Part shown: piece after piece, positions 45,619 through 58,159 of the stretch
Numbering within the stretch: position 1 is the stretch's first letter
Layout of the letters: each line of letters opens with the position of its first letter
Origin: Papaver somniferum
Lineage: Eukaryota; Streptophyta; Magnoliopsida; Ranunculales; Papaveraceae
Direction of reading: 5' to 3'
NCBI RefSeq assembly: GCF_003573695.1
Contig: NC_039359.1
Span: 188,688,813-188,752,812, forward strand
DNA length: 64,000 nucleotides
Program-made: the position numbers and the translations under genes
Notes under the pieces: model-generated
Seen by the model: the letters and a program-made list of their open reading frames with translations, nothing else
The model's database searches: none
Told to the model about the DNA's origin: nothing

Positions 45619-47215
45619 AATTCCCCAACACTTAGACTTTGCTAGTCCTCGAGCAAATTAAATAAAACAAATTTTAAAATATGCATACAACTTCGTTTCG
45701 TCGAGTCTACGGTCACACTTAGCATGTATAACAAGCCTTTAAACCCCTAGGTGTCCCAAATGGACGAGTTATAGTCTCGTGAGGGCTTACTATAAATATA
45801 CCCACAAAACCTACTTTTCCAACTTACTAGTTCTCTAAAATGATAGCATCCAAAGCGTTAAGAAGACATAGAAATTCTGCAAACTAGTCATAAGAAGTTA
45901 GACATATATATGAACACAATCTCATAGAATCTTGACAATGTGATTCTTTCCTCTAATTCCTTGTTGCTTGAAACTTCATTATGGATATTTCTTCTTCCAT
46001 TGCCTTTATTGAAACAATAAAACTAAAAACAAACCAAAATATAATATAATACATTTTTCTTGTCTTTTTTTCTTTACTTTTTACGAGACAAGAAAAATGA
46101 AAACAAATACAAAATGAAAACAAAACTAAATAATAAAACTAATAATGAACCTAACAAAATTTTCTCTTCTCTCTTTTTTTTTACGAGATAAGAGAAAAGA
46201 AAATACAAATAAGATAAAATAAAAATGCATGTACAAAGGCCATGGTGTAAGTACTTTACCGCTTGATTCTTCATCTTGATGATCTTCGCTCTTGTACATA
46301 AGTCTTCCACTCGTAAGAATTCTTCTCCTTGTCTTGTTGCTTTACTTGAATATGAAATCTGCTCATTTCTGTACCGTTGCTTGTAAACCTTGTACGTCTT
46401 CAACTTTCCTTCGAATTTGTGATGCTCCTCTTGTTGATGATGATGGTGTTTCTATCAATCTGTTTGTGTAGAGAGAGACGAAGTGGATGGTGCTAACTGC
46501 GAAAAAGAATACAAGTGGTATGTAAGTTAGCAATTCGATGTCACCATCATGATTGACAAAATAGAACTCAAGATATCAAAGTAGTGCTTCTATTGGTGGG
46601 AGGTTGGGTATCTCACCATTCTACCCGGAATTAACGTACGGTGACACACACTCTAAAAGCACATATTTTGACACGTACAAAGAAATGAAGGTCGGTGCCT
46701 CTCATGATGTAACATGGGTAGTCTCCACTATAAGGGACCACAACTCTAATACCGAATTCATTCTGCACCTCATTTTCCACTGGCATGGTTAAATCCAACT
46801 TTAACTCTCATACAAGTAAGAAACCCGATCACGTTCTCTGTCATCTTTAAGTTAAGTCACTCTTGTGAGAATTTCGATGTAATCTTAGCGACCTGTATAC
46901 TATGTGACTCTAAACTAACTACAAGTTGGAGTTTTTTTTATTCACTAATTTATACAAAAGTTGAAAATTTTGAAAAATTTACAATGCAAATGCTTAGCCA
47001 CTCCCCCGCGCTTAAACTTTACATTGTCCTCAATGTAAATTGAGTCGTCCAAAGAAAGTCAATGTGGGAAATACTACATGATAATGTGACAAGAAATTAG
47101 AAAATAAGATAACATAAAAATAAGAATAAATATAAGATAAGAGATACAAAACCAATGGGTGGCCTCCCATGCAGCGCTTGGTTTAAAGTCATCAGCCCGA
47201 CTATCTCCTTGCTTT
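45619..47215 (-). other. Element H 3' internal region and PPT
   Basis: The PPT on the minus strand is AAGTGTTGGGGAATT, immediately before the LTR start TGATAGATG. The rest is AT-rich. A 109-residue minus frame (46074-46403) with a hydrophobic Leu/Phe/Ser-rich end sits where Athila elements may carry an env-like ORF. It consists largely of T-rich simple sequence and I do not call it a gene. Low complexity around 46000-46220. Confidence 0.5.
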
Positions 47216-48607
47216 CTACCACTCCTCCAGAGGGAGCACTTCTATAAGGTTAACTCCTTCCACAACTTCCGAAGAGAAGTTATCATAATATGGTTTCAAC
47301 CGGTGCCCATTTACTTTATGTTCATTTCCTGTAGCTAAACTACAAATTTCCACTGCACCATGAAAAAACACATTAGTCACAATAAAAGGTCCACTCCAAC
47401 GTGACCTTAATTTACCCGAAAATAATTGTAAACGAGAATTAAACAAAACCACTTTATTCCCAATGCAAAATTGTTTCTTTGTAATCATATTATCATGAAA
47501 TGCCTTCGTTTTTTCTTTGTAAATCCGTGAGCTTTCAAATGCATCATTGCGAATCTCTTCTAGCTCTTGAAGTTGCAACTTCCTTTGCTTTCCAGCATCA
47601 TCCAACTCCATATTACATTGCTTAATATCCCAAACTCCTTATGCTCAATTTCCACGGGTAAGTGACAAGGTTTACCATACACAAGCCTAAAGGGAGACAT
47701 CCCGATAGGTGTCTTGTATGCGGTTCCATAAGCCCACAAAGCATCACTGAGTCGCGAACTCCAATCCTTCCTTGTTGGATTCACCGTCTTCTCTAGAATG
47801 GATTTCTCCTCTCGGTTGGAAACCTCGGATTGTCCATTTGTTTGTGGATGATAAGGTGTTGCAATCCTATGCGACACATTATACTTCCTTAACAAGCTTT
47901 GCAAGAACCTGTTTTTGAAGTGTGAACCTCCATAGCTAATTATAGCCCTTGGAAATTCCAAACCTTGCAAATATATTTACTTGTACAAAATCTGAAACAA
48001 CTTTAGAACCATTAGTTGGGGTGGCCTTAGCTTCTACCAATTTCGAGACGTAGTCCACAACACGCAAGATATAATAATTCCCACTAGAATTGACAATAGG
48101 GTCCATAAAATCAATTCCCCATACATCAAAAACCTCAACAAATTGAATAATAGTTTTTGGCATTTGATTTCGAGCACCTAGATTTCATGTTCTTTGGCAC
48201 CTATCACATGTGGTACAAAATGCATATGCATCCTTAAACAAAGTTGGCTAATAGAAACCATATTCTAGTACCTTGAGAGAGGTTATCTTGCTCCCAAAGT
48301 GTCCTCCGCAAGCATAGGAGTGACAAAAAGACAAAATAGAATTAAATTCAGATTCGGGAACGCACCTTCTTATTACTTGGTCACTACAATGCTTCCATAG
48401 GTATAGATCATCCCATATGTATTGGTTTTCTAACTTATTAAGTTTGTCCCTCTCAGCACGAGACAAGTTCTTTGGGATTTGTTTAGAAACTAAGTAAATA
48501 ACAATATCAGTGTACCATGGTTCTCCAAAGGCAATTGAGAATAATTGCTCATCCGGGAAACTTTCACACAATGGGATAGTTTCCTTGTCCACAGCAAGAC
48601 GGCTCAA
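47216..48607 (-). pseudogene. Integrase of element H
   Basis: Read in several frames. HHCC zinc finger: FCHSYACGGHFGSK, then CTTCDRCQ after a stop at 48245. The core starts VWGIDFMDP with the first Asp. The second position reads [11 protein letters not shown], where the family has S-D-G-G-S-H-F: Asp is Tyr (codon TAT). The Glu is kept in [11 protein letters not shown], and the C-terminal GPF/Y-like module is present (SRWSGPFIVTNVF, then VNGHRLKPYYD). Inactive because of the Tyr and the stops. Confidence 0.87.
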
Positions 48608-48703
48608 GTGATCCTCAATGGTGTTCTCAACTCCTTTCTTGTCTTTTCTCTTTATGTCAAACTCTTGAAAGAGTAAAATCCATCGTATGAGCCTTGGTTT
48701 TTC

Positions 48704-49057
48704 CTATTTCTTCATTAGCAAGTACCTAAGTGCTGCATGATCAGAAAAGACAACAACTTTTGTACCAATTAGATAAGAGCAGAACTTTTCCAAAGCAAAA
48801 ACAATAGCTAACAACTCTTTTTTAGTGGTTGTGTAGTTTTGTTGGGCCTCATTGAGTGTCCTAGAAGCATAATAAATGGCATGAGGTATCTTCCCCACAC
48901 GCTGACCAAGCACCGCACCAACTGCATAGTCGCTTGCATCACACATGAGATCAAAAGGCTTGCTCCAATATGGTGGTTTAATGATAGGGGCTGAAATCAA
49001 AATTTCTTTCAAACGGTTGAATGCCGCCACACTCTTTTCATCAAAGTTAAAAACCAC
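48704..49057 (-). pseudogene. RNase H of element H
   Basis: A 117-residue intact stretch with the three acidic positions visible: FDLMCDASDYAVGAVLGQ, TTTKKELLAIVFALEKF and KVVVFSDHAALRYLL. Typical gypsy RNase H immediately after RT. Separated from the RT C terminus by a stop and frame change at 49058-49060. Confidence 0.87.
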
Positions 49058-49060
49058 ATC

Positions 49061-50085
49061 TTAATGCAATAAGTTGCAAAGTGGTGATGCTATCTTGGAA
49101 AAGTCCTTGACGAATCTTCGATAAAAACCTGCATGACCAAGAAAAGAACGTATTTCCCTCACCGTAGTGGGAGAGGTTAAAGCACGAATAAGGTCTATCT
49201 TAGATTTATCCACTTCCAAGCCTTTAGAAGATATTATATGTCCTAAAACTATGCCATGATTTACCATGAAATGACACTTCTCCCAATTCAGCACAAGGTT
49301 GGTTTCAACACATCGTTCAAGGATTAGTGACAAATTATTCAAGCAAAGGTCAAATGAATCACCAAAGACACTAAAGTCATCCATAAACACTTCGATTATG
49401 TTTTCAACATATTCTGAAAAAATACTTACCATGCACCTTTGGAAGGTAGTTGGAGCATTGCACAAGCCAAAAGGCATCCTCCTATAAGCAAAAGTACTGA
49501 AAGGACAAGTGAAAGTGGTTTTCTCTTGATCCTATGGCTCTATCACAATTTGATTGTACCCTGAATATCCATCAAGGAATCAATAGTAAGAGTGTCCATC
49601 TAAACGTTCAAGCATTTGATCAATAAAAGGTAATGGAAAGTGATCCTTCCTAGTGCGACATTCAATTTTCTATAATCAATACAAAACCTCCAACCGGTTT
49701 GCACACGAGTTGGGACAAGTTCGTTCTTATCATTTTACACCACCGTCACACCTGATTTCTTTGGCACTACTTGTACCGGGCTTACCCACTTTCTATCGCA
49801 TATGGGGTAGATAACACCCACTTCCAAAAGCTTGAGTATCTCCTTTTTCACAACTTCCATCATTGGTGGGTTCAATCGACGTTGTTCTTCCCTTGTAGGC
49901 TTTGCATCGTCCTCCAAACGGATCTTGTGCATACAAACGGCAGGGCTTATACCCTTGATATACGCAATTATCCATCCTATGGCCGTGTTGTACTTCCTTA
50001 GCACCCTTAGAAGTTTTTTCTCCTGTAATTCACTAAGCTCATTGGAAACAATCACAGGTAAGTCTTCCTTGTCACTCAAGTACAA
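49061..50085 (-). pseudogene. Reverse transcriptase of element H
   Basis: The N-terminal piece 50085-49735 has KYNTAIGWIIAYIKGISPAV, EEQRRLNPPMMEVVKKEILK and WVSPVQVVPKKSGVTVV before a stop. The middle (49734-49478) carries WRFCIDYRKLN but is frameshifted. The C-terminal piece 49477-49061 starts MPFGLCNAPTTFQRCM and has the active-site box EVFMDDFSVFG (Y/F-x-D-D intact). Thumb part: LGHIISSKGLEVDKSKIDL, FLGHAGFYRRFVKDFSKIA. Confidence 0.88.
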
Positions 50086-50436
50086 TTACTTTAAGTGACT
50101 TGGAAGAGGTTTCAATTCTAACTTTGGATATTTAACAATTGATGGTACAAGTTTTTCATCACTGCAAGGTAAAGAAGCATATGAAATATTCTTAAATGCA
50201 GATTTTTCCGGTAATGAGTCAAGAGAACCGATGGTTCCCTTAATCTCATCACCGTACTCCAAACCATCATCAATATATGTAGTGAGCACGGTTTCCAAAG
50301 TATCAGCGCCATTCAACTCAAACATTTGTTGCGTCAATGTGTCCATCACATCAATGGAGAAACAAGAGTGGACATCGCTAGGATATCTCATCATCTCGAA
50401 AATGTTGAAACGTATTATTTCTCCATTGAATTCCAT
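50086..50436 (-). pseudogene. Protease-RT linker of element H
   Basis: A 116-residue frame ending YPKLELKPLPSHLK and a stop (50083-50085), then YLSDKEDLPVIVSNEL of the RT start. This linker is typical of Athila-like Pol and is the region that element G's ORF resembles. Confidence 0.7.
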
Positions 50437-50438
50437 AG

Positions 50439-50897
50439 TCAGTGTTCCCTTGTCAACATCAATATGGTTTTCGCCGTTTTCATGAAAGGACGCACAAGTA
50501 GCAATGGAAGAGATGGGTCCGGTGAACCTTCATCCATCTCTAACACGCAAAAGTCAGCTGTAAATATTAGTTGATTAACCTGCATAATAACATCCTCAAA
50601 AATTCCCATTGGGTAGACACTAGAGTGATCGGCTAATTGCAACACAATTCCAGACTTTTTAAGAGGACCAAGATCAAGTGAATTATACATGGATGCAGGC
50701 ATAGCATTAACGGATGCACCTAAATCCAACATATCTTTGTTAAATGTAGTGTTACCAATTATGACGGGAATGTCAAAGCTGTCGGGATCCTTGCATTTCA
50801 ATGGAATTTTGTGTTGTAAGATTGCCGAAGAATTCTCCCCCACACTTAGCACTTCATTACCTTTGAGCCTTTGCTTATTGGTACACAAGTCCTTCAA
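50439..50897 (-). pseudogene. Aspartic protease of element H
   Basis: A 152-residue frame with the core FNKDMLDLGASVNAMPASMY (catalytic D-L-G-A), LQLADHSSVYPMGIFEDVIM and a C-terminal LVRPFMKTAKT (family I/L-G-R-P-F; Gly changed to Val). The catalytic Asp is present. Frames before and after contain stops. Confidence 0.82.
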
Positions 50898-51028
50898 TAC
50901 CTTTGCGTACTTTGGAACTTGCTTGATTGCATCTATGAGTGGTATGTTTACATGGATCTTTTTAAGAATGTCTAAAATCTCCTTTTCTAGTTCATCCTTC
51001 TTGGAGTTTGCAAATCTGCGAGGAAAAT

Positions 51029-51286
51029 TTAAAAGAGGAACATAAGTAGAACCGGAGTTTTAGAGATAGAAATAGGTACCTCAGAAGTTTGGGGAGTATA
51101 CTCATTATTCTCCTCCAAAACAGGTTCCTTTAGAGCTTCCTCTTTGCCCGAATTAGTAACTTCGGGTTGCACAAGTTGTGTACCGCTTCTCAACATAATT
51201 ACATTGACATCCTCTTTTGGGTTGATAGGTTGAGAAGGGAGTTTCCCACCATTTTGTGCCTTCAATTGGTTCAACTCAATAGCCAT
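51029..51286 (-). pseudogene. Gag-protease spacer of element H
   Basis: An 85-residue frame MAIELNQLKAQNGGKLPSQP with NPKEDVNVIMLRSG, the usual Athila-like segment between Gag and protease. Stops on both sides. Confidence 0.68.
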
Positions 51287-51475
51287 TGAACCAACTTGAG
51301 TTTAGAACTCCTTAATCGTACTCTCAGTTCTTTGCATAAAAGATTTCAGCAACTCTTCCATACTTGACCCTTGATTTTGAGGTTGGTTTTGTTGTTGTTG
51401 TGGTTGATGAAATTATTGTGGAGACTGGAATTTTTGTTGTTGAGGTTGAAATCCACTTGGATGGTTGAAATTAGG

Positions 51476-52483
51476 TTATTGAACCGCTTCTTGCTTGTTC
51501 GCATAGCTAAAATTGGGATGATCTCTCCATCCCGGATTGTAAGTGTTTGAATATGGATCATACCGTCTTTGCTGATTTTGAAAAATCATGTTAGTTTGTT
51601 CATTGGCGTCTTCATACCCTTGAGGAGAACTTGGTATCACCGCGGCTGAAACTTGTTGCATCATTGCTGTCATGTTACCCATTTGTTGACGAAGTTCCTG
51701 GACCTCGCTCACTTCATTTACTCTCCTAAGAAGCACATCTGAACCACGACTTAAGAATTGTTGGGAGTTTACTTCCATGTTTTCAATCAACTCTCTAGCT
51801 TGTGCCACCGTCTTGTTCACTAGTGCACCACCACCCACGACGTCAAGAAGATTCATATCACTTGCTTGGAGTCCTTCATACAAGTATTGGATAATCATAG
51901 CGTCACTGAATTGGTGGTGAAGGCAGCTTGGAACCAATCTCTTGTATCGTTCCCAACATTCATATAAAGATTCTCCCACATTTTGCTTCATCCCACAAAT
52001 CTCCTTGCGAATTTGAGTATCCTTTGATGCAGGAAAATATATCTCTAAAAAGAGTTTCTTCAACCCATTCCATGTTGTGACACTTCCGGAAGGAAAATAA
52101 TACAACCAATCCTTAGCACTATCCTCCAAAGAGAATCGAAAAACTTTCAACATTGCACCATCCGCATCAGTCCCTGCTGGAAGCATGGACATGACAATGG
52201 TGTGGAAGTCCATAAGATGATTGTTTGGGTCTTCATTCACCATTCCATGGAACTTTGGTAATTCTCTAAGCAACCCCGGCTTGATCTCGAAAGTAAAGTT
52301 TCTTTGAATACACCACTGTTGTGTATCCAGCTTGTGAGAAGCCAAGTCCTTGAGTGTACGATTTGCATCACCCATTGCTTCTTCTTCTTCTTCTTCTTCT
52401 TCAAAAGGTGGTTCTTGTTCAACCGGTACCCCTTGTTCTATAACTTCTTCTTCTTGCTGAAAAGTCTCTCCTTCTACTTCCAA
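51476..52483 (-). pseudogene. Gag of element H
   Basis: A 335-residue open stretch. Acidic poly-Glu start (coded by a GAA repeat at about 52379-52402), then TLKDLASHKLDTQQWCIQRN, LLRELPKFHGMVNEDPNNHL, the retrotransposon gag core (LFLEIYFPASKDTQIRKEIC and SLYECWERYKRLVPSCLHHQ), a helical ELRQQMGNMTAMMQQ and a Gln/Asn-rich tail. It ends at an early stop (51476); the frame continues with Q/N-rich sequence after it. A further stop lies just upstream (EEQ-stop-LEVEG), so the true start was probably near 52570. Confidence 0.83.
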
Positions 52484-52701
52484 CTATTGTTCTTCCGTCT
52501 CGTCAAGTCCTGCTTGGATGATTGTTCCTTCACGACTAGTTATCCCGTACCTTGGATAGTTCCAACTTTTGGGAGCCAGGGATTAGTACCTGAAAAACAA
52601 TTCTCTAAAACAACTGAGAACAAGAGACAAGAAACAAAAAGCAAATATGAAAGCAGAAATGATGATAAGAAACTAAAAAATTAATAATTAGTTGTATGCC
52701 T

Positions 52702-52721
52702 CCCCGGCAGCGGCGCCAAAA
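52702..52721 (-). other. Primer binding site of element H
   Basis: Minus strand TTTGGCGCCGCTGCCGGGGA, a few bases after the LTR end GATCGATCA. tRNA-Asp type, shared with element G. Confidence 0.82.
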
Positions 52722-52723
52722 TT

Positions 52724-55700
52724 TGATCGATGTCGTATGCGTCAAAAATAATTTCACTTTCCTACAGTATATGATAAGGAAGAGTTCGTTTCCACACAGA
52801 TGCAATTGTAGTTATTATATATTCAATTTCCTAAGTAACCAATTGGGGGGATTTCTGATTTTATGTAAACAGTAGAAGTAAATCAAAAGCAAAGTAAATT
52901 GGAGAAATAATCAATGAGAGAAAGATATTGGTCAAGGAATTCATCTTCAATCTTAAACATGTGCTTGCATACATGATTAGAAATACAATTTAATCTCTTT
53001 ATCATCAAAAGCCTAGAGTATCAAGAGATCAAGATATTCCATTAATTTCCTAAGTTCATCAACACACACATTAGAGCCGCGTATATGAATTCTACCTAAA
53101 GAATAACCTAACGCCTTGCGCTAATTAAGTTCAATTCCTAGGAGCATTAAGTTTTGGAAATATGATAATCAATGCAATTGTCATACATTGTGTATGACAA
53201 TTCGGACAATGGTCAAACTCTACATATGATCACAAGAGTGTATCACTACAAACCGTGATCATATCATGCTACTTGTATTCGGAGTTATCGCTCGATGAAA
53301 AACCCTAAATTATCTATGGACAAGGATGCAAGTTCAATTAATTGGCCACTTAGCTAAACAAACATCTAAATCCTATCACAATACATCAATCATGTGATTA
53401 TTAAAAACAGTAGAGATTTGAACGATAATCAAGAGAGAAAACTAATGCATTGATCAAGCACAAGTTGTAGATATATGACTACATCTTTAACCAATAATAT
53501 TAAATTATCTACACATATCTATGGAGTTCATCATAATCAATAATCCAATAAAGAAGATGAAAAATAAATATGAAATCAAACCCTAGTTGCGGCTATCTCC
53601 AAGAGCTCCAAGTAGAAAATACGTGATATCCCAAAAGTTGTAGAAGTCCTCTTTTATAATCCTTTGCTTTCCAAAACTAGAAAAAGTCTTCAAAGAGTCC
53701 AATAGAGAAGTCCATCAAGCCATGTGTGAGAAAGCCCATGTGAGAATTTGTCCCAAAAATGGTCGCCAGAAAACTGGGTTCATCGCCGGAATTTGGCTGG
53801 GAAGTAGTCGGAAAGTAGCTCAGGTGACCGTCAAAGTCTACTAGGTCACCGGTCAAACGTGAAGTCAACTCAGTCAATGTCACTGAGTCTGAGGCTAAGT
53901 CAAGGCAACTCAGATGAGTCAGAGTCTAACTGATCTTAATAATATCTAGGCCAAGGCTGTTGCCATTTTGCACAGGCCTACGCTATCTTGCATGACCCAT
54001 ATCCTCTGTGTTGCACCCTTGTGGTGCATCGCAACTCAGCCCCTTTGTCTGCATTTTAACAGCATCAACACCTCCACTACAGTTCAAACTTCCACCAACC
54101 CATTAGCTCATATTCCTGCAGTTTCTTCTAAGGTCTTCTTGTAGCTGCACAATCAACTACCGCTGCCATAAACCACCTGAACTGCGGCTCTACCAATTCT
54201 TGTTCAGTTCCAACTCCACCTACCATCTGCATCTCAGGCCTAAAGTACTACAATACCAACAAACCCCTGTTGTCATCCGCCTAGCTCACTGCAATTCCAT
54301 TTACAACTCCATGTTTCTATTCTCACCATCATAGCATCATGGCTCCTCATCTCAACAGCTACATCACTGGATTATTGCAGCTTTAAATCTCCACCTGCAA
54401 TATCAGAACTTCAACTGCAATCCAACTACCATTCCCCCAAGCATTTGTTGTAGCTTTAACTCCATCAGAACCCATTTCCATTTCGGCTCAGAGCAACAAC
54501 ACCATCATTTTGTAGTTCATATCATTTCAGTTGCGGCAACATCAGCTAGCCAGTTGCACTCATTCGCTCAGCTCACAACTACTGCAACAAACCCATTTCA
54601 GTTCGATACCACCAATCTCTCTTTTGGCAGCAACACATTATCATACTAGTCACTGCAATCCAGCAACAGAACCAACTTGCTTGCCATCTTCATCTGTACT
54701 GTAACCTGCAATTTCACCTCCATCTACATTCAAAAACTCCACCAGCAAGCCAACACAACTCCCACCTGCTCAGTCACTGCTATTGCAACAAAATCAGCAT
54801 CACATCACCACTTTCTTGTTTCAGCCAACTCCATACTAGCACATCCATCTATTCCATTTTTGCCTGCAATCTCAGCTCCATGGCAATCACCAAAACCACC
54901 TTCTCAAAGTCACCACCAACTTCACCATCAGTTCCATTTCAATACCACCTCTAGCTCAGCTACACAACCAGACTCATCTCCTGTTGCTTCTCGATCTGAA
55001 ATTCATCATTCCCATGAACATTAATAGAAACCCTAATCAATTGGGGCCATGAATTCACTGAAACAACAAACCCTAACTTATCAACACCCAATTCACACAA
55101 AACCTCATTATTTCTGTTGCTCAAGAATACTATCATCGAGTCATCTTCTGATTCACAACGGTTTCATTAATTGATTCGAATTTTTAACATAGCTCTGTAA
55201 ATTAATGGCAGCAGCTTGTTCTTCATGTTCCTCAAATACCCTCATATGGATTCGGCCTCAACACTCCATAAAATTAAGAATCAACTTAAACCCCATCCCC
55301 TCAGACGGTGATTAGACCACCAGCAGTATCGATTCATTGTGTTCTTCAAAACCTAACTTCCATCGATTTCAACAGAAACATCATTATCTTCTCACTCTGA
55401 TCTCTACCAGTCATCAGCAATTCAAATTCTTCCCTGGTTCACAAATTCGACCAACATCTCAGCTAATTCCTCTTCCATCTTCCAGATTTACACTCTCCTC
55501 ATTGGACTCAGCCGCACACTCCTCTGAGTTAGAAGACAAATGATTGAGAAATGAATTCTCTTCTGAATTCTAGGGTGTGGTAATGAGTAAAACTGATATA
55601 GGCACCAGCTTTCGGATGAAGGCCACATATTGATATTTGGCTTGTCAGTTTCAGAAAACTGACTGCCTAATCTGTTTCTTAGCTCAACTGTCAATCGCGG

Positions 55701-55904
55701 GGAACTGACAGCTCATTCTTCGCCTGTGACTTGTTCTTTCTGCTCTTTTCCGCTCCAAATGAACGCTTTCTTCTTCTTTTGCTCATAATGACTCAATTGC
55801 ACTTAATAAACTCAAAATTAAACATAAGAGACACAATTCACAAAGACAAAATCAAAGAAAGCATAAATACTAGATATAACATCAGGTGTTTTAGACACCT
55901 ATCA
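52724..55904 (-). mobile_element. 5' LTR of element H (3181 bp)
   Basis: From TGATCGATGTCGTATGCG to AGACACCTATCA on the plus strand. It aligns end to end with 42414-45618 with scattered substitutions and small indels. Confidence 0.9.
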
Positions 55905-56638
55905 ATTCAACAACACAAGGATGGAATTTACTTATCTCAAAAAAAATATTCCAAAGATGTTGTTTCAAGATTCGGCCTTGATAAGTCAACTCCAAAATGA
56001 CTCCTATGCCAACCACGGGTAAACTTCATCGAGATGAGAAAGGTGTAAATGTGGATCAAAAATTCTATCGATCTATCATTGGAAGTCTTTTATATCTCAC
56101 TGCCACAAGGCCTAATATTGTATTTAGTGTTGGTTGTTGTGCTAGATTCAAGGAGATTCCAAAAGAGTCTCATCTTGCAGCTGCAAAGAGGATCATACGC
56201 TACATTAATCACACTTCCGGGTATGGCCTTTCTTATACTTATGATACTAACACTGATCTTACTGCCTATTCAGATGCTGATTGGGCGGGTTGCATAGAAG
56301 ACAGAAAAAGTACTTCAGGGGGTTTCTACTATGTAGGATTGAATCTTGTTGCTTGGCATAGAAAGAAACAAAATTCACAATCCCTCTCAACATGTGAAGC
56401 AGAATATATTATTGTGGGTTCATGCTGTACTCAGCTTCTATGGATGAAACAAATGCTTCTTGACTATGGAATTGACTCAGGAATAATGAAGATATTTTGT
56501 GATAACTCCAGTACGATTCGCATAACTGAGAATCCTGTTGAGCATTCACGAACCAAGAACATTGACATAAGGTACCATTTTATTCGAGATCTTTATGAAA
56601 ATGGTATCATAAATATGGAATTTGTGCCTTCTGAATGA
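55905..56638 (+). pseudogene. RT end and RNase H of element E
   Basis: Continues RT after H: DGIYLSQKKYSKDVVSRFG. A one-base deletion in an A run at about 55994-55998 shifts the frame, then 213 residues are open (55997-56638). They contain SIIGSLLYLTATRPNIVFSV and RNase H with its acidic residues in AYSDADWAGC, STCEAEYIIVGSC and MKIFCDNSSTIRITENPVEH, then HSRTKNIDIRYHFIRDL. It ends EFVPSE-stop, followed out of frame by LDDILTKPLD-like sequence, the usual copia C terminus. Confidence 0.88.
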
Positions 56639-57584
56639 CAATTGGATGATATTCTCACCAAACCATTAGACACTACAATATTTCAAAGCTTGCGGCAGTC
56701 TATTGTTGTTTTTTGGTTCATTAGTCCTTCATAAATCTTGCCACTAATAGAATCTCGATCTTTTGGGCAATTGAGTTTGGGTTTCCATGAGCAGTGGTTC
56801 AGTTTTTACTTTTGTTTCTAGATAGATGCAATTCAGTTTGTATATATGTGTGTGTTGAAATCCTTCTTTTTTTGTAAAAGCAAGGTCGCCTTTGTTGTTC
56901 CTTTGGGAATGACATTTTATGGGGGAGAGTTCTTTTGAACTTGTGCTTAATCGCCATATCTTCGTGGGGAGTGCGGCTGTGGAATATTTTAGGGGTTATC
57001 TTGTACCTTTATAAACTCCTTGATGAATGCATTTAGCTTCGACTTTATGATTGCATCTAAATTTGGCGGTATGTTAATACACCTTTGGTCATGAAGTATC
57101 TCCGAGGAAATTTCATTAGGATCCCACTAATTTTCGTACATTTTCCAATTTTATTGACAAAAAGGGGGAGAATTAATGTGTAGTTCATACTACAAATACG
57201 TATGGTTTACGGATTATTATGTAAGGGGGAGTGGTTTTCATGTTGAGATAAAGTATTGACTAAGGGGGAGCGATACATATCACCATAGTATTGTTGTCAA
57301 AGTTTTTATACAATTGAACTTTGATGTTGTGTAATAATATTATGACACTGTATAACAATGATTGAGAGCATTTGTTTTCTCATTGGTATAGCTACGGATC
57401 TTCAACCACTATGAGACTAAACTTACAACCTTTGGAATCATGGAGTACTTGGAAGTGACGAAGATTTCGAGTCGTGTTGAACATGGCAAGGAAATCAAGC
57501 ATGTGGATGAAGCTTCAATTTTTATTTATTTTGTAATCCATATGTATTGATAGTTTTGTCACTAAAATTGACAAAGGGGGAGAT
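56639..57584 (+). other. Element E 3' untranslated region with repeated polypurine tracts
   Basis: Non-coding. AAGGGGGAG tracts occur at 57161-57170, 57222-57231, 57261-57270 and 57573-57582, plus a weaker ATGGGGGAGAG near 56919. The last lies directly before the LTR start TGTTAGAGAATTGC. Multiple conserved PPT copies are a hallmark of Sireviruses. Confidence 0.82.
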
Positions 57585-58159
57585 TGTTAGAGAATTGCTC
57601 GGTCGAACTCGCATGCGTTGCTATCTCAAGCATGTTTGTCAATGTTAGTGATCAAAACTATATATCTTGATTTCTATCTTATTTATAGATGTGTTGATGG
57701 TGGTTTTTCGAATAGGGATAAAGTTGTAAAACCCTGTATTTAATGCGCTGACGCCCTGCAAGGGGATAAAGCCATTTAAGAAGTGATGAGTGCAAAAAAT
57801 CTCTTCACTCGTTGAGCAATTCAATATGTATGGAATTCATACAGAATGGTGCAACAATCCCGAATATTCTATGAATTTTCCTAATAGCATTATCCATTTA
57901 ATGCATTGTGCGCCTTGCATTTTCCTACGCTATGTTCCACAAGAGAACCCTCAATACTGGCATGACATGACGACTAATGTTCACTCTCAGCAGAGTAGCA
58001 TGAATCTCCCAAAGTTTCAGTATTGAAGTCTGCATGAAAGTACTCACACAAGATGCATCGTTCTCTGACAAAGAAATATTTGTATCGATGCACTTTTAGA
58101 AGCTAGCTCGATCGAACTCGTTTAAATTACTCAAAGGAAAACCGTCTATATCAGTCTCA

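Larger units (their letters stand above)
42414..55904 (-). mobile_element. Element H: 13.5-kb Athila-like Ty3/gypsy retrotransposon
   Basis: Minus strand. 5' LTR 52724-55904, primer site near 52702-52721 (TTTGGCGCCGCTGCCGGGGA), gag 51476-52483, protease 50439-50897, RT 49061-50085, RNase H 48704-49057, integrase 47216-48607, PPT at about 45619-45635, 3' LTR 42414-45618. Both LTRs are full length (3205 and 3181 bp) with TGATAG...GATCA ends on the minus strand and TSD attca. Domain order PR-RT-RH-IN, primer site and Gag sequence place it with Athila-type elements. Multiple stops make it defective. Confidence 0.92.

Noticed and set aside
46074..46403. 109-residue minus frame with a hydrophobic end, possible env-like ORF of H
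   Set aside because: Position would fit, but most of it is T-rich simple sequence; no signal peptide, cysteine pattern or splice acceptor that I can support.
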